Shown one piece after another: positions 34,477-45,170 of a stretch of DNA of 64,000 nucleotides. A program made the translations under genes and the position numbers. This DNA comes from Nitrosomonadaceae bacterium (lineage in GTDB: Bacteria > Pseudomonadota > Gammaproteobacteria > Burkholderiales > Nitrosomonadaceae). The notes under the pieces are model-generated. The model made no database searches, was not told the DNA's origin, and was given only the letters and a program-made list of their open reading frames with translations. Positions within the stretch are counted from its first letter, which is position 1; each line of letters begins with the position of its first letter. The stretch spans positions 26,061 to 90,060 of the forward strand of contig BJGV01000004.1 in the NCBI GenBank assembly GCA_014190895.1. The letters run 5' to 3'.

Positions 34477-35661
34477 ATGAGCTACATAAATATGATCTCT
34501 GGTCTTGTTGATTTGCCTTGGTGGGGCTATGTTCTAGTAACTCTGATGTTAACCCATATCACCATTGCCAGCATTACCATCTATCTTCATCGTCACCAAG
34601 CTCATCGGGCATTAGAATTACACCCCCTTGCTAGTCATTTCTTTCGCCTATGGCTCTGGCTTACCACTGGAATGATAACCAAAGAATGGACGGCAATACA
34701 TCGCAAACATCATGCAAAATGTGAGACCCTTGATGATCCCCATAGTCCGCAAATTTTAGGCATAGGAAGGCTATTAAAGGAAGGATCAGAGCTATACCGA
34801 AAAGAAGCTAAAAATTTAGAGACTCTTACAAGATATGGTCATGGTACGCCGGATGACTGGTTAGAACGTAATATCTATAGTAAACATAGCGCCAAGGGTG
34901 TTACGCTAACATTGATTATCGATCTCATTTTGTTTGGTCCCATTGGACTTACTATTTGGGCTATTCAGATGATCTGGTCACCGATTATGGCTGCAGGTAT
35001 CGTTAACGGTGTTGGTCACTACTGGGGGTATCGCAACTTCCAAGCAGAGGATGCTAGCCGCAATATCGTTCCATGGGGCATCCTCATTGGAGGAGAAGAA
35101 TTGCATAACAACCATCATGCTTACGCTACCTCTGCACGATTATCTAATAAATGGTATGAATTCGATATTGGCTGGATGTACATATGCATTCTTAAGTTAA
35201 TAGGGCTCGCCAAAGTAAAAAAAGTGGCTCCCAAACTACGTTTTAATATGGCCAAAACTAAGTGTGATCTTGATACATTACACGCCGTCATTTCTCACCG
35301 TTATGAAGTACTTGCAAAATATGCTAAATCTCTTAAGCATGCGCTTGCCAAAGAAACTAGTCACTTAAGCGAGGCGCTGATACATCATGGTATAGATCGC
35401 TCCACTATTAAACGTTGGGTATTGGCTGATTCCAAAACCTTACAAGCACATGAACGTACCCAGTTAAGCTTGGTGTTAAATAAAACCAAAGCGCTTGACA
35501 AAATGTACTGTATGAGAGAGGAATTAATGTCGGTGTGGCAACGATCTTCTGCATCAGGAGATGAATTAGTCAAACAATTAGAAGACTGGTGTCACCGTGC
35601 AGAAGAAAGTGGTATAGAAGCACTGGAGAAATTCTCTCGCAGACTCCGTTGCTATGCTTAA
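34477..35661 (+). CDS. DesA-type fatty acid desaturase with C-terminal extension
   Basis: HRHQAHRALELH, HRKHHAKCE, GEELHNNHHAY histidine boxes. Confidence 0.93.
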   Translation: MSYINMISGLVDLPWWGYVLVTLMLTHITIASITIYLHRHQAHRALELHPLASHFFRLWLWLTTGMITKEWTAIHRKHHAKCETLDDPHSPQILGIGRLLKEGSELYRKEAKNLETLTRYGHGTPDDWLERNIYSKHSAKGVTLTLIIDLILFGPIGLTIWAIQMIWSPIMAAGIVNGVGHYWGYRNFQAEDASRNIVPWGILIGGEELHNNHHAYATSARLSNKWYEFDIGWMYICILKLIGLAKVKKVAPKLRFNMAKTKCDLDTLHAVISHRYEVLAKYAKSLKHALAKETSHLSEALIHHGIDRSTIKRWVLADSKTLQAHERTQLSLVLNKTKALDKMYCMREELMSVWQRSSASGDELVKQLEDWCHRAEESGIEALEKFSRRLRCYA

Positions 35662-35689
35662 CAAATCAAGAATTAACACCAGAAGAACG

Positions 35690-35845
35690 CTACTTAAGTT
35701 TAGTTTCTTTATACTTAACATGCTTACGTGCCACCGGATCAAATTTTGAAATTTCTATTTTTTCTGGGGTGGTACGTTTATTCTTAGTAGTGGTATAAAA
35801 ATGGCCGGTTCCGGCAGAAGACTCTAGTTTTATTTTCTCACGCAT
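35690..35845 (-). CDS. rpmG: 50S ribosomal protein L33 (not in ORF track)
   Basis: [51 protein letters not shown]. Confidence 0.96.
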   Translation of the reverse strand: MREKIKLESSAGTGHFYTTTKNKRTTPEKIEISKFDPVARKHVKYKETKLK

Positions 35846-35900
35846 AATAATAAAATTCCTAACTTCTTAAAATTGAAAATTATCTACAGTTGCTAATGGT

Positions 35901-36137
35901 TTAGATCTTGTCGCCGCGAGCTCGCATACCGGCTAACACCACATCGATGCCATTTTTATCTATAGTACGTAATGCTGCGTTAGATAAACGCAAGCTGATC
36001 CAACGCTTCTCGCTCTCAACCCAAAATTTACGATGTTGCAAGTTTGGTAAGAAACGTCGCTTAGTTTTATTGTTAGCATGAGAAACATGATTCCCAGTCA
36101 TGGGTTTCTTGCCAGTAACTTCACATACTCGTGCCAT
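35901..36137 (-). CDS. rpmB: 50S ribosomal protein L28
   Basis: [34 protein letters not shown]. Confidence 0.97.
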   Translation of the reverse strand: MARVCEVTGKKPMTGNHVSHANNKTKRRFLPNLQHRKFWVESEKRWISLRLSNAALRTIDKNGIDVVLAGMRARGDKI

Positions 36138-36500
36138 GATCATGCGCTCCAGAATTCACAAAGTGCCCTTATTATACCCTACTTCTGCGCACTCTCTCAA
36201 ATCAAATTAGCTTGGATTCAGTGAATGGCTGAATATACGCACCAACTCTCAAAAAAGAGGAATCAAAATTTCTGTAACATCAAGTACGAATGATTTTCCT
36301 TGTATGTGTTTGTAGGTAAATAATAACGAGTCGACCTAGTAAGAACTGACTAAGAATGTTATTCTGAACCTTAAAAATATTAATCATCATATTTCTCTAG
36401 AACTTATGTCACAGATATCTTGACTCGAAATAATCGGAGAAAATAAATTCTTTAAAGAAGATTGAACTCTTGCTCCTGCATCAAACGACTCAAGATAATA

Positions 36501-37727
36501 ATGACTAATATCCCTTTAAGCAATTCGAAACGTTTACTACTCGGTTTGACTGGCAGTGTAGCGGCCTACAAGACAGCTGAGTTGTCACGTCTTCTGATAC
36601 AAGATGGTCTGAATGTACAAATAGTCATGACTGAATCGGCTTGTCATTTTATCGGGCCTGTCACACTACAGGCATTAACAGGCAAACCGGTTTTTGTTGA
36701 GTTATGGGATGCCCGTATTAAGAATAACATGGCACATATTGATCTTGTGCGTAATACAGATGCTATCTTAATTGCCCCTGCCAGTGCTAATTTCATCTCT
36801 AAGATTGCTCATGGCCTTGCTGATGACCTGCTCTCGACACTGTGCTTAACAAGAGATTGCCCATTGTTAGTTGTTCCAGCTATGAATCGACAGATGTGGG
36901 AAAATCCTGCTACTCAGCGAAATTTAGCTACTCTAAAAAATGATGGTGTGATAATACTCGGGCCCGCTTATGGGGATCAGGCTTGTGGTGAAACCGGAGT
37001 GGGCCGCATGCTAGAAGCACAAGAATTAGCCAGAGCAATACAAAGTTTCTTTCAGCCTAAGCCGCTGGAAAACAGATGCGTTCTTATTACTGCTGGACCA
37101 ACCTACGAGGCTATCGATGCGGTTCGTGGTATTACAAATTTAAGTTCTGGAAAAATGGGTTATGCAATGGCTTGTGCTGCAGTCGAAGCAGGTGCGCAAG
37201 TTACCCTTATTTCCGGCCCAGTATCCCTAGAAACTCTTTCTGTAGTTAAGCTCATTAAAACAGTAAGTGCGCGAGATATGTTGGCAGCCGTGAAGGATGA
37301 GATAAAAAACACCGATATCTTTATAAGTATCGCAGCTGTAGCAGATTATCGTTCTGCCGAAATTAACAAACAGAAAATTAAAAGAGCTACTGACAACATC
37401 GTCCTGGAATTCATTCCTAATTTTGATATCTTGGGGTATGTAACGGACCTCCCTGCACCTCCATTCTGTGTGGGATTTTCTGCAGAGACAGAGAATCTTG
37501 AGGAAAATGCACGGACTAAAAGACATAAGAAAAAATTACCTCTAATTGTCGCCAATTTGGCCCAAGATGCTATTGGCTCGAATGATAGTGAGCTGCTCTT
37601 ACTTGATGATATGGGCACGCATTTTTTATCCAAAGCCACAAAAATAGAACAGGCACGACGCCTAATAAAACATATTGTACCGTTATATAATTCACACTAT
37701 CTTAAACTACTTAATCATGAAAATTGA
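36501..37727 (+). CDS. coaBC: Bifunctional phosphopantothenoylcysteine decarboxylase/synthetase
   Basis: [55 protein letters not shown]. Confidence 0.95.
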   Translation: MTNIPLSNSKRLLLGLTGSVAAYKTAELSRLLIQDGLNVQIVMTESACHFIGPVTLQALTGKPVFVELWDARIKNNMAHIDLVRNTDAILIAPASANFISKIAHGLADDLLSTLCLTRDCPLLVVPAMNRQMWENPATQRNLATLKNDGVIILGPAYGDQACGETGVGRMLEAQELARAIQSFFQPKPLENRCVLITAGPTYEAIDAVRGITNLSSGKMGYAMACAAVEAGAQVTLISGPVSLETLSVVKLIKTVSARDMLAAVKDEIKNTDIFISIAAVADYRSAEINKQKIKRATDNIVLEFIPNFDILGYVTDLPAPPFCVGFSAETENLEENARTKRHKKKLPLIVANLAQDAIGSNDSELLLLDDMGTHFLSKATKIEQARRLIKHIVPLYNSHYLKLLNHEN

Positions 37728-38163
37728 CATTAAAATTCTTGATCTGCGTCTCAAGGATGAAGCCCCGAGATATGCTACGCGTGGGTCAGCCGGATTAGAT
37801 CTGCGTGCCTGTATTGATTGCCCAATGATCATAAATCCGGGAACAGTAAACCTAATTCCTACTGGTATTGCCATCCATCTGGCTAATAAAAACTTTGCTG
37901 CAATAATATTACCGCGCTCTGGATTAGGTCATAAACACGGGATTGTTCTAGGTAATCTAGTGGGATTAATTGATTCTGATTATCAGGGACAAATACTCAT
38001 ATCCTGTTGGAATCGTAGTCAAACGGCATTCGTGCTAAATCCGCTTGAACGGATTGCGCAATTAGTAGTGCTACCAATAGTACAAATAGACTTTAATTTA
38101 GTAGACACTTTTGATGAGAGTCATCGGGGCGAAAAAGGATTTGGCAGCACCGGAAAAGACTAA
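37717..38163 (+). CDS. dut: dUTP diphosphatase
   Basis: [42 protein letters not shown] 37717. Confidence 0.96.
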   Translation: MKIDIKILDLRLKDEAPRYATRGSAGLDLRACIDCPMIINPGTVNLIPTGIAIHLANKNFAAIILPRSGLGHKHGIVLGNLVGLIDSDYQGQILISCWNRSQTAFVLNPLERIAQLVVLPIVQIDFNLVDTFDESHRGEKGFGSTGKD

Positions 38164-38166
38164 AAT

Positions 38167-38601
38167 ATGATGCGCTTTCTTCTGATTATTGTTATTTCCA
38201 TTCTATCAATCCCCGCCAGTGCTGAAACGCCACTAATCGATCTTAAGATTTCTAGTCACACACTTTCTGTTGAAGTTTCTTATACCAAAGCATCCAGAGA
38301 ACGGGGGTTGATGTATCGCAAATCAATGAAAAAAAATAATGGAATGCTCTTTGTTTTTCCAGAAGTTGGCTATCACAATATTTGGATGCTCAATACTAGC
38401 ATTCCATTAAGCGTTGCTTTTCTTGATAAGAATGGTGTAATTCTCAACATTACCAATATGATTCCTCATACTCAAACAATTCATAGTCCAAATAGTCCGG
38501 CCAAATACGTAATTGAAACAAATCTTGGTTGGTTTGAAACAAAAAAAATAAAACCTGGCCATCAGGTTGCTTGGTTGAAAGAGATACCAACTGCAGAATA
38601 A
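38167..38601 (+). CDS. DUF192 family protein
   Basis: ERGLMYRKSMKKNNGMLFVFPEVGYHNIWMLNTSIPLSVAFLD. Confidence 0.9.
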   Translation: MMRFLLIIVISILSIPASAETPLIDLKISSHTLSVEVSYTKASRERGLMYRKSMKKNNGMLFVFPEVGYHNIWMLNTSIPLSVAFLDKNGVILNITNMIPHTQTIHSPNSPAKYVIETNLGWFETKKIKPGHQVAWLKEIPTAE

Positions 38602-38633
38602 TTAATATATACCGTTAATGTCCTTATTCTGAC

Positions 38634-39983
38634 TCACCGTATTCCTGGAAGCATTCCTTTTAGTCCGCGCATCATCTTTGCCATACCACCCTTATTCATT
38701 TTCTTCATCATTCTCTGCGTCTGCTCAAATTGCACTAATAGGCGATTTACCTCTTGTACTGTAACGCCTGAGCCGGCAGCTATACGACGCTTTCTTGAGG
38801 CTTTAAGTACTTCTGGTTTGGCTCGTTCTTGTAGAGTCATAGAATTAATGATGCCTTCGGTACGGCCTATAACCCTATCATCCATTTTTATGTTTTGGGC
38901 CGCTTGGCTAAATTGCGCAGGTAATTTGCTTATTAAAGCACTCATGCCTCCCATATTTCTCATTTGCTGAAACTGCATCTTAAAATCATCTAAATCAAAA
39001 TTCTTACCAGATTTAATTTTTATTGCTAACTTCTCAGCTTCATCTCGATCAATGTTACGCTGAGACTCTTCAATTAACCCTAAAACATCACCCATACCAA
39101 GAATACGTGAGGCCATGCGGTCAGGATAAAATACCTCTAGTCCTGTTAATTTTTCAGCCAAACCAACAAATTTAATTGGCTTACCCGTCATGTATTGCAC
39201 TGAAAGTGCCGAGCCACCGCGTGCATCGCCATCAAGCTTGGTAAGAATGATGCCGGTCAGAGGTAGTGCTTCAGCAAACACTTTGGCAATGTTAACCGCA
39301 TCCTGCCCCTGCATTGAATCAACCACGAACAAGGTTTCTATAGGTTTAAGTAGTGTCTCTAATTTACTAATTTCATCCATCATGACTTTGTCTACAGACA
39401 ATCTCCCGGCGGTATCTACAATCATGACCTCGTGGTGGTGTCGGCGAGCAAAATCTAATGCAGCAACGGCAATTTCTTGCGGCGACTGTCCCAACTGTAC
39501 CGGAAAAAAATCTGTATCAATCTGCTTGGCCAATACTTCTAATTGATGAATTGCTGCTGGACGGTAAATATCACAAGAGACTAATAACACTTTTTTCTTC
39601 TTCTGCTCCATTAACCATTTTGCTAATTTAGCGCTAGTAGTGGTCTTGCCGGCACCTTGCAAACCTGCCATAAGTATTACTGCAGGCGGTGTGGTAGCAA
39701 GATTAATCTCAGATTTTTCTCCACCCATGATCACAATCAACTCACGATGCACAACACCTACTAAAGCATGCCCTGGAGAGAGACTGCCTATCACCTCTTG
39801 ACCAATCGCTTTTTGCTTAACGCGTTCCATAAATTCTTTAATCACAGGTAAGGCAACATCGGCTTCCAATAAAGCTGTGCGGACCTCGCGCAACGTTTCC
39901 TGGATATTGATTTCAGTCAGTCTTGTTTCGCCCCGCAAAGTTTTTATGACACGGGAAAGTCGACTTGTAAGATTGTCAAACAT
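38634..39983 (-). CDS. ffh: Signal recognition particle protein Ffh
   Basis: GLQGAGKTTTSAKLAKWL; C-terminal Met-rich M domain. Confidence 0.97.
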   Translation of the reverse strand: MFDNLTSRLSRVIKTLRGETRLTEINIQETLREVRTALLEADVALPVIKEFMERVKQKAIGQEVIGSLSPGHALVGVVHRELIVIMGGEKSEINLATTPPAVILMAGLQGAGKTTTSAKLAKWLMEQKKKKVLLVSCDIYRPAAIHQLEVLAKQIDTDFFPVQLGQSPQEIAVAALDFARRHHHEVMIVDTAGRLSVDKVMMDEISKLETLLKPIETLFVVDSMQGQDAVNIAKVFAEALPLTGIILTKLDGDARGGSALSVQYMTGKPIKFVGLAEKLTGLEVFYPDRMASRILGMGDVLGLIEESQRNIDRDEAEKLAIKIKSGKNFDLDDFKMQFQQMRNMGGMSALISKLPAQFSQAAQNIKMDDRVIGRTEGIINSMTLQERAKPEVLKASRKRRIAAGSGVTVQEVNRLLVQFEQTQRMMKKMNKGGMAKMMRGLKGMLPGIR

Positions 39984-40051
39984 GTTAAATACCTCTCAAG
40001 AAAAATTGGTGTAGACTATACTTAATACTTTTATTCTGATTTGTAATATCA

Positions 40052-40879
40052 ATGTTTAGTAATTTAATTTATTTCTCTGCCGTCCTGTTTTATGGACTGA
40101 TTGGTTGGTATTTTTGGCGCGCCAAATGGAATGCGCCAGAAATGCCTGCAAGGGGAATCATTGTATCCTCTGATTGGGTAAGTTACTTAATTTTTGTACC
40201 ACTTATACTGCATGGTTACACGCTTCATCAATCTATATTTGTTAATGCGGGGCTAAGCTTTGGTGTGGGGAATGCGATTTCTTCCATAGTATGGCTAACT
40301 GCTTTGATTTATTGGATATCTGGTTTTTTCTATCGTCTAGAAGGACTGCAAGCTTTGTTTTCACCGATTGCGGCAGTGGCGGTACTGTTGCCACTAGCAT
40401 CCCCCTCATTACATCCTTTAGCAAATACAGAATCTCCTGCATTCAAAGCACATATCTTAGTTGCCATGATGGCTTATAGTCTCCTAACCATTGCCGCACT
40501 ACATGCTTTTCTGATGGCGGTAGCAGAAAATCGCATCCATCATCCAACTATGCCGTCTGCCCTGGCTAATTTGCCACCGCTTTTAACTATGGAGAAATTA
40601 TTATTTCGTATTATCTGGATAGGTTTTACTTTACTTACACTAACACTTATTAGCGGAGCAATATTCTCTGAAGAAGTATTCGGTCAGCCGCTAAAATTTA
40701 CCCATAAAACCTTATTCGGTTTACTCTCTTGGAGTATATTTGCCGGTCTACTTACGGGTAGAAAATTTCATGGTTGGCGCGGACGCATTGCTGTCCGCTG
40801 GACACTCGCTGGATTTGTTATCTTATTACTAGCCTATCTTGGTAGTAAATTTGTGCTAGAAATAATTCTACAGCGCTAA
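40052..40879 (+). CDS. Cytochrome c assembly-type inner membrane protein (YpjD-like)
   Basis: 8-TM CcsA/CcmC-like; adjacent to ffh as in other proteobacteria. Confidence 0.8.
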   Translation: MFSNLIYFSAVLFYGLIGWYFWRAKWNAPEMPARGIIVSSDWVSYLIFVPLILHGYTLHQSIFVNAGLSFGVGNAISSIVWLTALIYWISGFFYRLEGLQALFSPIAAVAVLLPLASPSLHPLANTESPAFKAHILVAMMAYSLLTIAALHAFLMAVAENRIHHPTMPSALANLPPLLTMEKLLFRIIWIGFTLLTLTLISGAIFSEEVFGQPLKFTHKTLFGLLSWSIFAGLLTGRKFHGWRGRIAVRWTLAGFVILLLAYLGSKFVLEIILQR

Positions 40880-40998
40880 CATGCTCTGAGATAAAATTAA
40901 CTGATACCAAATTTCTAGAACTCTATACTTATTAGATTCTTGACAAAAAATCTCCCTCCTTCGATACTGAATTCCCTGCATTAATATAAAGGCATTTC

Positions 40999-42264
40999 TT
41001 GGAAGACATTCCGCTATACGTACTACTTGCTGTATTAATTGCTTTATTAATTATATCTGCACTCTTCTCGCTCTCAGAAACCAGCATGATGGCGGTCAAT
41101 CGTCATAGATTAAAATATCTTGAAACACAAGGGCATCATGGTGCCCATCTCACAATTCAGTTACTGGCAAAAACTGATAGGTTGCTAGGGGTAATCTTAC
41201 TTGGCAATAATCTAGTGAATAGCGCTGCTGCAACGCTAGTGGCGATTATTATTTCTATTTCCTTTGATCATAGTGATCTGGCCTTATTTATCGGTACGCT
41301 ATGCGTAACCTTTGTTATCCTGATATTTAGTGAAATCACACCAAAAATAATTGCCGCTACTTATCCAGAGCCTATCGCGCTAGCTTCAAGCTATCTATTA
41401 ACACCATTATTAAAACTCTTTTATCCCATAGTATGGTTCATCAATTTGTTTGTACAAGCGTTACTCTTTGTGCTGCAACTACAGCCTAAGGAGAATAATC
41501 TTGCTCATAGAATCAATCCGGAAGAGCTCAGGGCGCTTGTACTTGAGGCCGGGCACTTTATCCAGAAAAGTCACCAGAGCATTTTGCTTAATTTACTTGA
41601 TCTCGAGACTATATCGGTAAACGATGTAATGTTGCCACGCGGAAAAATAGAAGCCATAGATTTAGATAATGGTGATGAAATTCAAAACCAACTTCTTACT
41701 TGTCGACACACTCGTCTGCCAATATACCGAGGGACTCTAAATAATATAATTGGAATAGTTCATGTACGTAAAGTACTGAATCAAATGGGTAGTGGAAAAA
41801 TTACATCTTCTAAATTAGAAGAAATTATGCATAAACCTCATTTTATTTTGTCTGGAACCCTCCTGTTATCACAATTACAATTATTCCAAGAGAATCAAGA
41901 ACGCTTTGGGCTAATAGTGGATGAATACGGTAAATGGATGGGAATCATAACGTTAGAAGATATTCTTAGAGAAATTATTGGTGAATTTACTACACAATTA
42001 CCATCACAAGCAGATTCATCTATAAAACAAGAGGATGGCAGCGTCCTAGTTGATGGCAGCACTCTATTACGCGATCTCAATCGTAAACTTGGATTAAAAT
42101 TTTCTCTACGTGGCCCAAAAACTCTAAATGGATTAATTATTAACCATTTCCAAGATACTCCTAACGCAGGTACTAACTGCAAGATTTCTGGTTACCCAAT
42201 GGAGATTATTCGAACGCAAGATCTGGCTATAAAAATAGTTAAAATTTTTCTTACTAAAACCTAA
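40999..42264 (+). CDS. HlyC/CorC-family (DUF21 + CBS) transporter; TTG start
   Basis: LFSLSETSMMAVNRHRLKYLE; CBS domains; VDEYGKWMGIITLEDILREIIGEF. Confidence 0.92.
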   Translation: MEDIPLYVLLAVLIALLIISALFSLSETSMMAVNRHRLKYLETQGHHGAHLTIQLLAKTDRLLGVILLGNNLVNSAAATLVAIIISISFDHSDLALFIGTLCVTFVILIFSEITPKIIAATYPEPIALASSYLLTPLLKLFYPIVWFINLFVQALLFVLQLQPKENNLAHRINPEELRALVLEAGHFIQKSHQSILLNLLDLETISVNDVMLPRGKIEAIDLDNGDEIQNQLLTCRHTRLPIYRGTLNNIIGIVHVRKVLNQMGSGKITSSKLEEIMHKPHFILSGTLLLSQLQLFQENQERFGLIVDEYGKWMGIITLEDILREIIGEFTTQLPSQADSSIKQEDGSVLVDGSTLLRDLNRKLGLKFSLRGPKTLNGLIINHFQDTPNAGTNCKISGYPMEIIRTQDLAIKIVKIFLTKT

Positions 42265-42387
42265 GTAAACAGCATCTACAGATTCTTCATATACACCTTG
42301 AGGCATGATGCATTCGTACGCAATTTGCTCTGAATTAACTAATCAACAAGCTATTAAGGGAGCCATTATTTTAAGTAGATTAAATTT

Positions 42388-42993
42388 ATGTCTCTAATAA
42401 TAGGCCTGACTGGAGGGATTGGTAGCGGCAAAACAAGTGCCGCGAGATTCTTTTACGCACTTGGTGCCGGAATTATTGATACAGATGAGATCGCGCGCAC
42501 TCTTACAGATTCACATGGCGTGGCTATCAGAGATATACGGCAAACTTTTGGCCAAGACTTTATTACCCAAGATGGGGCGTTAGACAGGAAAAAAATGAGG
42601 GACTTAGTATTCTCTGATAATCTTTCGCGATGGAAACTTGAAAAAATTCTTCACCCTCTCATTTACAAAGAAGTAGTCCGTCATCAGACATTTATCTTGT
42701 CACCGTATACGCTGATAGTCTTACCATTACTGTTTGAAACAAGCAATTATTTTAATATGATTCAAAGAGTTTTGGTCATTGATTGTGATGAAAGGCAGCA
42801 GGTTGAGCGAGCCATTAAACGTGATAGCCTGAATGAACAAGAAGTACGTGCCATTATGTCTACCCAAATTTCACGCTTAGAGCGTCTACAAAGAGCACAT
42901 GACACTCTTATTAATGACATGGATATACAGAATTTAAAAGAGCAAGTAGAAATTTTTCACAGGAAATATCTTTCTTTGTCGCATAAAAATTAG
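42388..42993 (+). CDS. coaE: Dephospho-CoA kinase
   Basis: IIGLTGGIGSGKTSAARFF; IIDTDEIAR. Confidence 0.96.
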   Translation: MSLIIGLTGGIGSGKTSAARFFYALGAGIIDTDEIARTLTDSHGVAIRDIRQTFGQDFITQDGALDRKKMRDLVFSDNLSRWKLEKILHPLIYKEVVRHQTFILSPYTLIVLPLLFETSNYFNMIQRVLVIDCDERQQVERAIKRDSLNEQEVRAIMSTQISRLERLQRAHDTLINDMDIQNLKEQVEIFHRKYLSLSHKN

Positions 42994-43104
42994 ACGACGC
43001 ATTATCACTAATTTTATTTTTATTTAATTGTTATATTCGCTTGCTATAATAGCTTGTGAATTGTAGTCAATAGATTTGTGTTGTTTTCTGGGTACTGTAA
43101 AATT

Positions 43105-43863
43105 ATGATTCTCTACGAACACCCTCTTACGGAACGCATTCGCGTTCTATTACGCCTTGAAGCTCTATTCAATAGGGTGACACTATCTTCGGCTAAAGAT
43201 GACGACATCGATCATCACGTTGCACTTTTTACTCTATTTGAGATTTTGGATATCGTCAGTCGTATTGATATAAAATCTGACTTAATCAGGGAATTGGAAC
43301 GGAAGAAAAAAACATTAGAGTCTTTATACGGAAACCCAGAAATTGATGAAGAGACTCTTAATCAGACTATAAGCAACATTCAAACTATCTCCAGTAACAT
43401 GTTGATTATGCATGGAAAAATAGGGGAATATCTGCGTGAAAATGAGTGGCTAATGGCCATCAAAAATCGCATTTATACACCTGGTGGCACATTCGGATTT
43501 GACCTACCCTCTTATCACTACTGGCTAAATATGGACTCTACTCTACGTCGTGAGAATATTGATAAATGGCTTAAACCTCTGCTACCAATTCAAGCTGGGG
43601 TCTCTATCGTTTTGCGATTATTAAGAAGTAACGGGAAAGTTACTAATGAAGTTGCTGTTCTAGGTGTACTTCATAAAACGGGATGGGGATCTTCTGCAGT
43701 CCACTTGTTACAAATAGAAATAATTGATAATTTCCCTTGCACTCCATTAATCAGCGCTAATAAATATGCTCTTAATATTCGATTTATGCTCTTTAATCAA
43801 GAGGAAAGACCCTTACCGTGTGAAGAAAAAATAAATTTTACATTAACTAGATGCAGTTACTAA
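43105..43863 (+). CDS. zapD: Cell division protein ZapD
   Basis: MILYEHPLTERIRVLLRLEALFNR; between coaE and yacG. Confidence 0.93.
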   Translation: MILYEHPLTERIRVLLRLEALFNRVTLSSAKDDDIDHHVALFTLFEILDIVSRIDIKSDLIRELERKKKTLESLYGNPEIDEETLNQTISNIQTISSNMLIMHGKIGEYLRENEWLMAIKNRIYTPGGTFGFDLPSYHYWLNMDSTLRRENIDKWLKPLLPIQAGVSIVLRLLRSNGKVTNEVAVLGVLHKTGWGSSAVHLLQIEIIDNFPCTPLISANKYALNIRFMLFNQEERPLPCEEKINFTLTRCSY

Positions 43864-43918
43864 TTAACGAATATCTCGACTGCACAAACTCTTGTATTTA
43901 GATGCCTCCTGATTTTCT

Positions 43919-44098
43919 ATGAAAGAAATTACCGTTAACTGTCCGCAATGTAAAAAAACTGTTATTCCAGATACCGCTGACTGTTATCTTCCATTTTGCT
44001 CCGAGCACTGCAAAATGATTGATCTAGGGAAGTGGGTCACTGAGTTATATCGTATTCCGGAAGTAGAGAAAATTGAGGATAAGAGGAAGGGGAATTAA
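43919..44098 (+). CDS. yacG: DNA gyrase inhibitor YacG (not in ORF track)
   Basis: MKEITVNCPQCKKTVIPDTADCYLPFCSEHCKMIDLGKWVTELYRIPEVEKIEDKRKGN*. Confidence 0.93.
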   Translation: MKEITVNCPQCKKTVIPDTADCYLPFCSEHCKMIDLGKWVTELYRIPEVEKIEDKRKGN

Positions 44099-44151
44099 TA
44101 AATTTAAAATACATGGTGCTCAATATCTCGGCCGCACATCCATTAATATTT

Positions 44152-45093
44152 TTATATTGTACCTCGCATCATCGCGATACCGTGACTGCCATGTTCAAAA
44201 GCTGTGGCTAGATCTTCTTGATGCAAACCCCCTAAAGCATAAACTGGGAGGGCATAATCACGAATTAACTTTGCAAATCTCTGCCAACCAAGCGTAGCAG
44301 AATTAGGATGACTTAACGTAGGCAGTACTGGTCCAAGTGTCACAAAATCTAAACCTAACTGTTCGGCGTAAAAGAGTTCTTCGGCATTATGGCAGGATGC
44401 CCCACACCAACTAACATCAGGGCGACTATGCAGACTCATTAGTTGCGACGAAGAGAGGTGTACTCCATCTGCATTGACTTCACTCAATAATTTAACATCT
44501 TTATTGATTAGTACTTTCGCGCCATAACGATGAGCAAGAGAAACTATGTTCTCAGCAAATACTTGTAACTCATTCTGCGCCATTACTCGTTCACGTAATT
44601 GCACCAACTTTAATCCTTGCTGTAGAGATCTCTCTAATTGTATCAATGAAACCTCTGCGCCTAATTCTGCAGCATTGGTGATTACGTAGACGGGGGGTAA
44701 CTTCAACAATTTTAACATTGGTACATTATTTGGTAACATCGTTTCTATCTGTATATCCTGCACAAATTGCCACAACAACTCCTGATTCTCGCAGGCTTGT
44801 GGCTCACCATGCCACTTAACAACCCGATAAAAATAAAGACGCAAAATCTTATCGGTACGCGTAAAAACTCTACTAATCCAAGGATATGCAAGTTCAACAT
44901 GTATACCAAGCTCTTCTAACAATTCACGATTGAGAGCAGAGAATAAGGACTCGCCGAATTCTACTTTTCCACCAGGGAATTCCCAATAACCAGCATAAGT
45001 TTTACCATGAGGTCTGCGAGCAAGAAGAAAACGGCCATCAGGCTGCATTATAATCGCTGCAACTACTTCAGTAATCTTTGGGCAGTTAATCAC
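44152..45093 (-). CDS. Nudix hydrolase fused to thiamine-phosphate-synthase-like domain
   Basis: Nudix box GKVEFGESLFSALNRELLEELGI; C-terminal TenI/ThiE-like HLSSSQL...LGPVLPTLSHP. Confidence 0.9.
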   Translation of the reverse strand: MINCPKITEVVAAIIMQPDGRFLLARRPHGKTYAGYWEFPGGKVEFGESLFSALNRELLEELGIHVELAYPWISRVFTRTDKILRLYFYRVVKWHGEPQACENQELLWQFVQDIQIETMLPNNVPMLKLLKLPPVYVITNAAELGAEVSLIQLERSLQQGLKLVQLRERVMAQNELQVFAENIVSLAHRYGAKVLINKDVKLLSEVNADGVHLSSSQLMSLHSRPDVSWCGASCHNAEELFYAEQLGLDFVTLGPVLPTLSHPNSATLGWQRFAKLIRDYALPVYALGGLHQEDLATAFEHGSHGIAMMRGTI

Positions 45094-45170
45094 ACTAATA
45101 TGAACAGGAGAATATTAAATAGGCATTACTGATGTTTTCGGTTCTACACAACCAGACTTTTTGGCGTCAA

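Noticed and set aside
35589-35798. 69-aa plus-strand ORF downstream of the desaturase
   Set aside because: Overlaps the desaturase 3' end out of frame and is antisense to rpmG
44152-45093. Nudix-ThiE-like fusion as a novel architecture
   Set aside because: This fusion is known in many beta/gammaproteobacteria; ordinary
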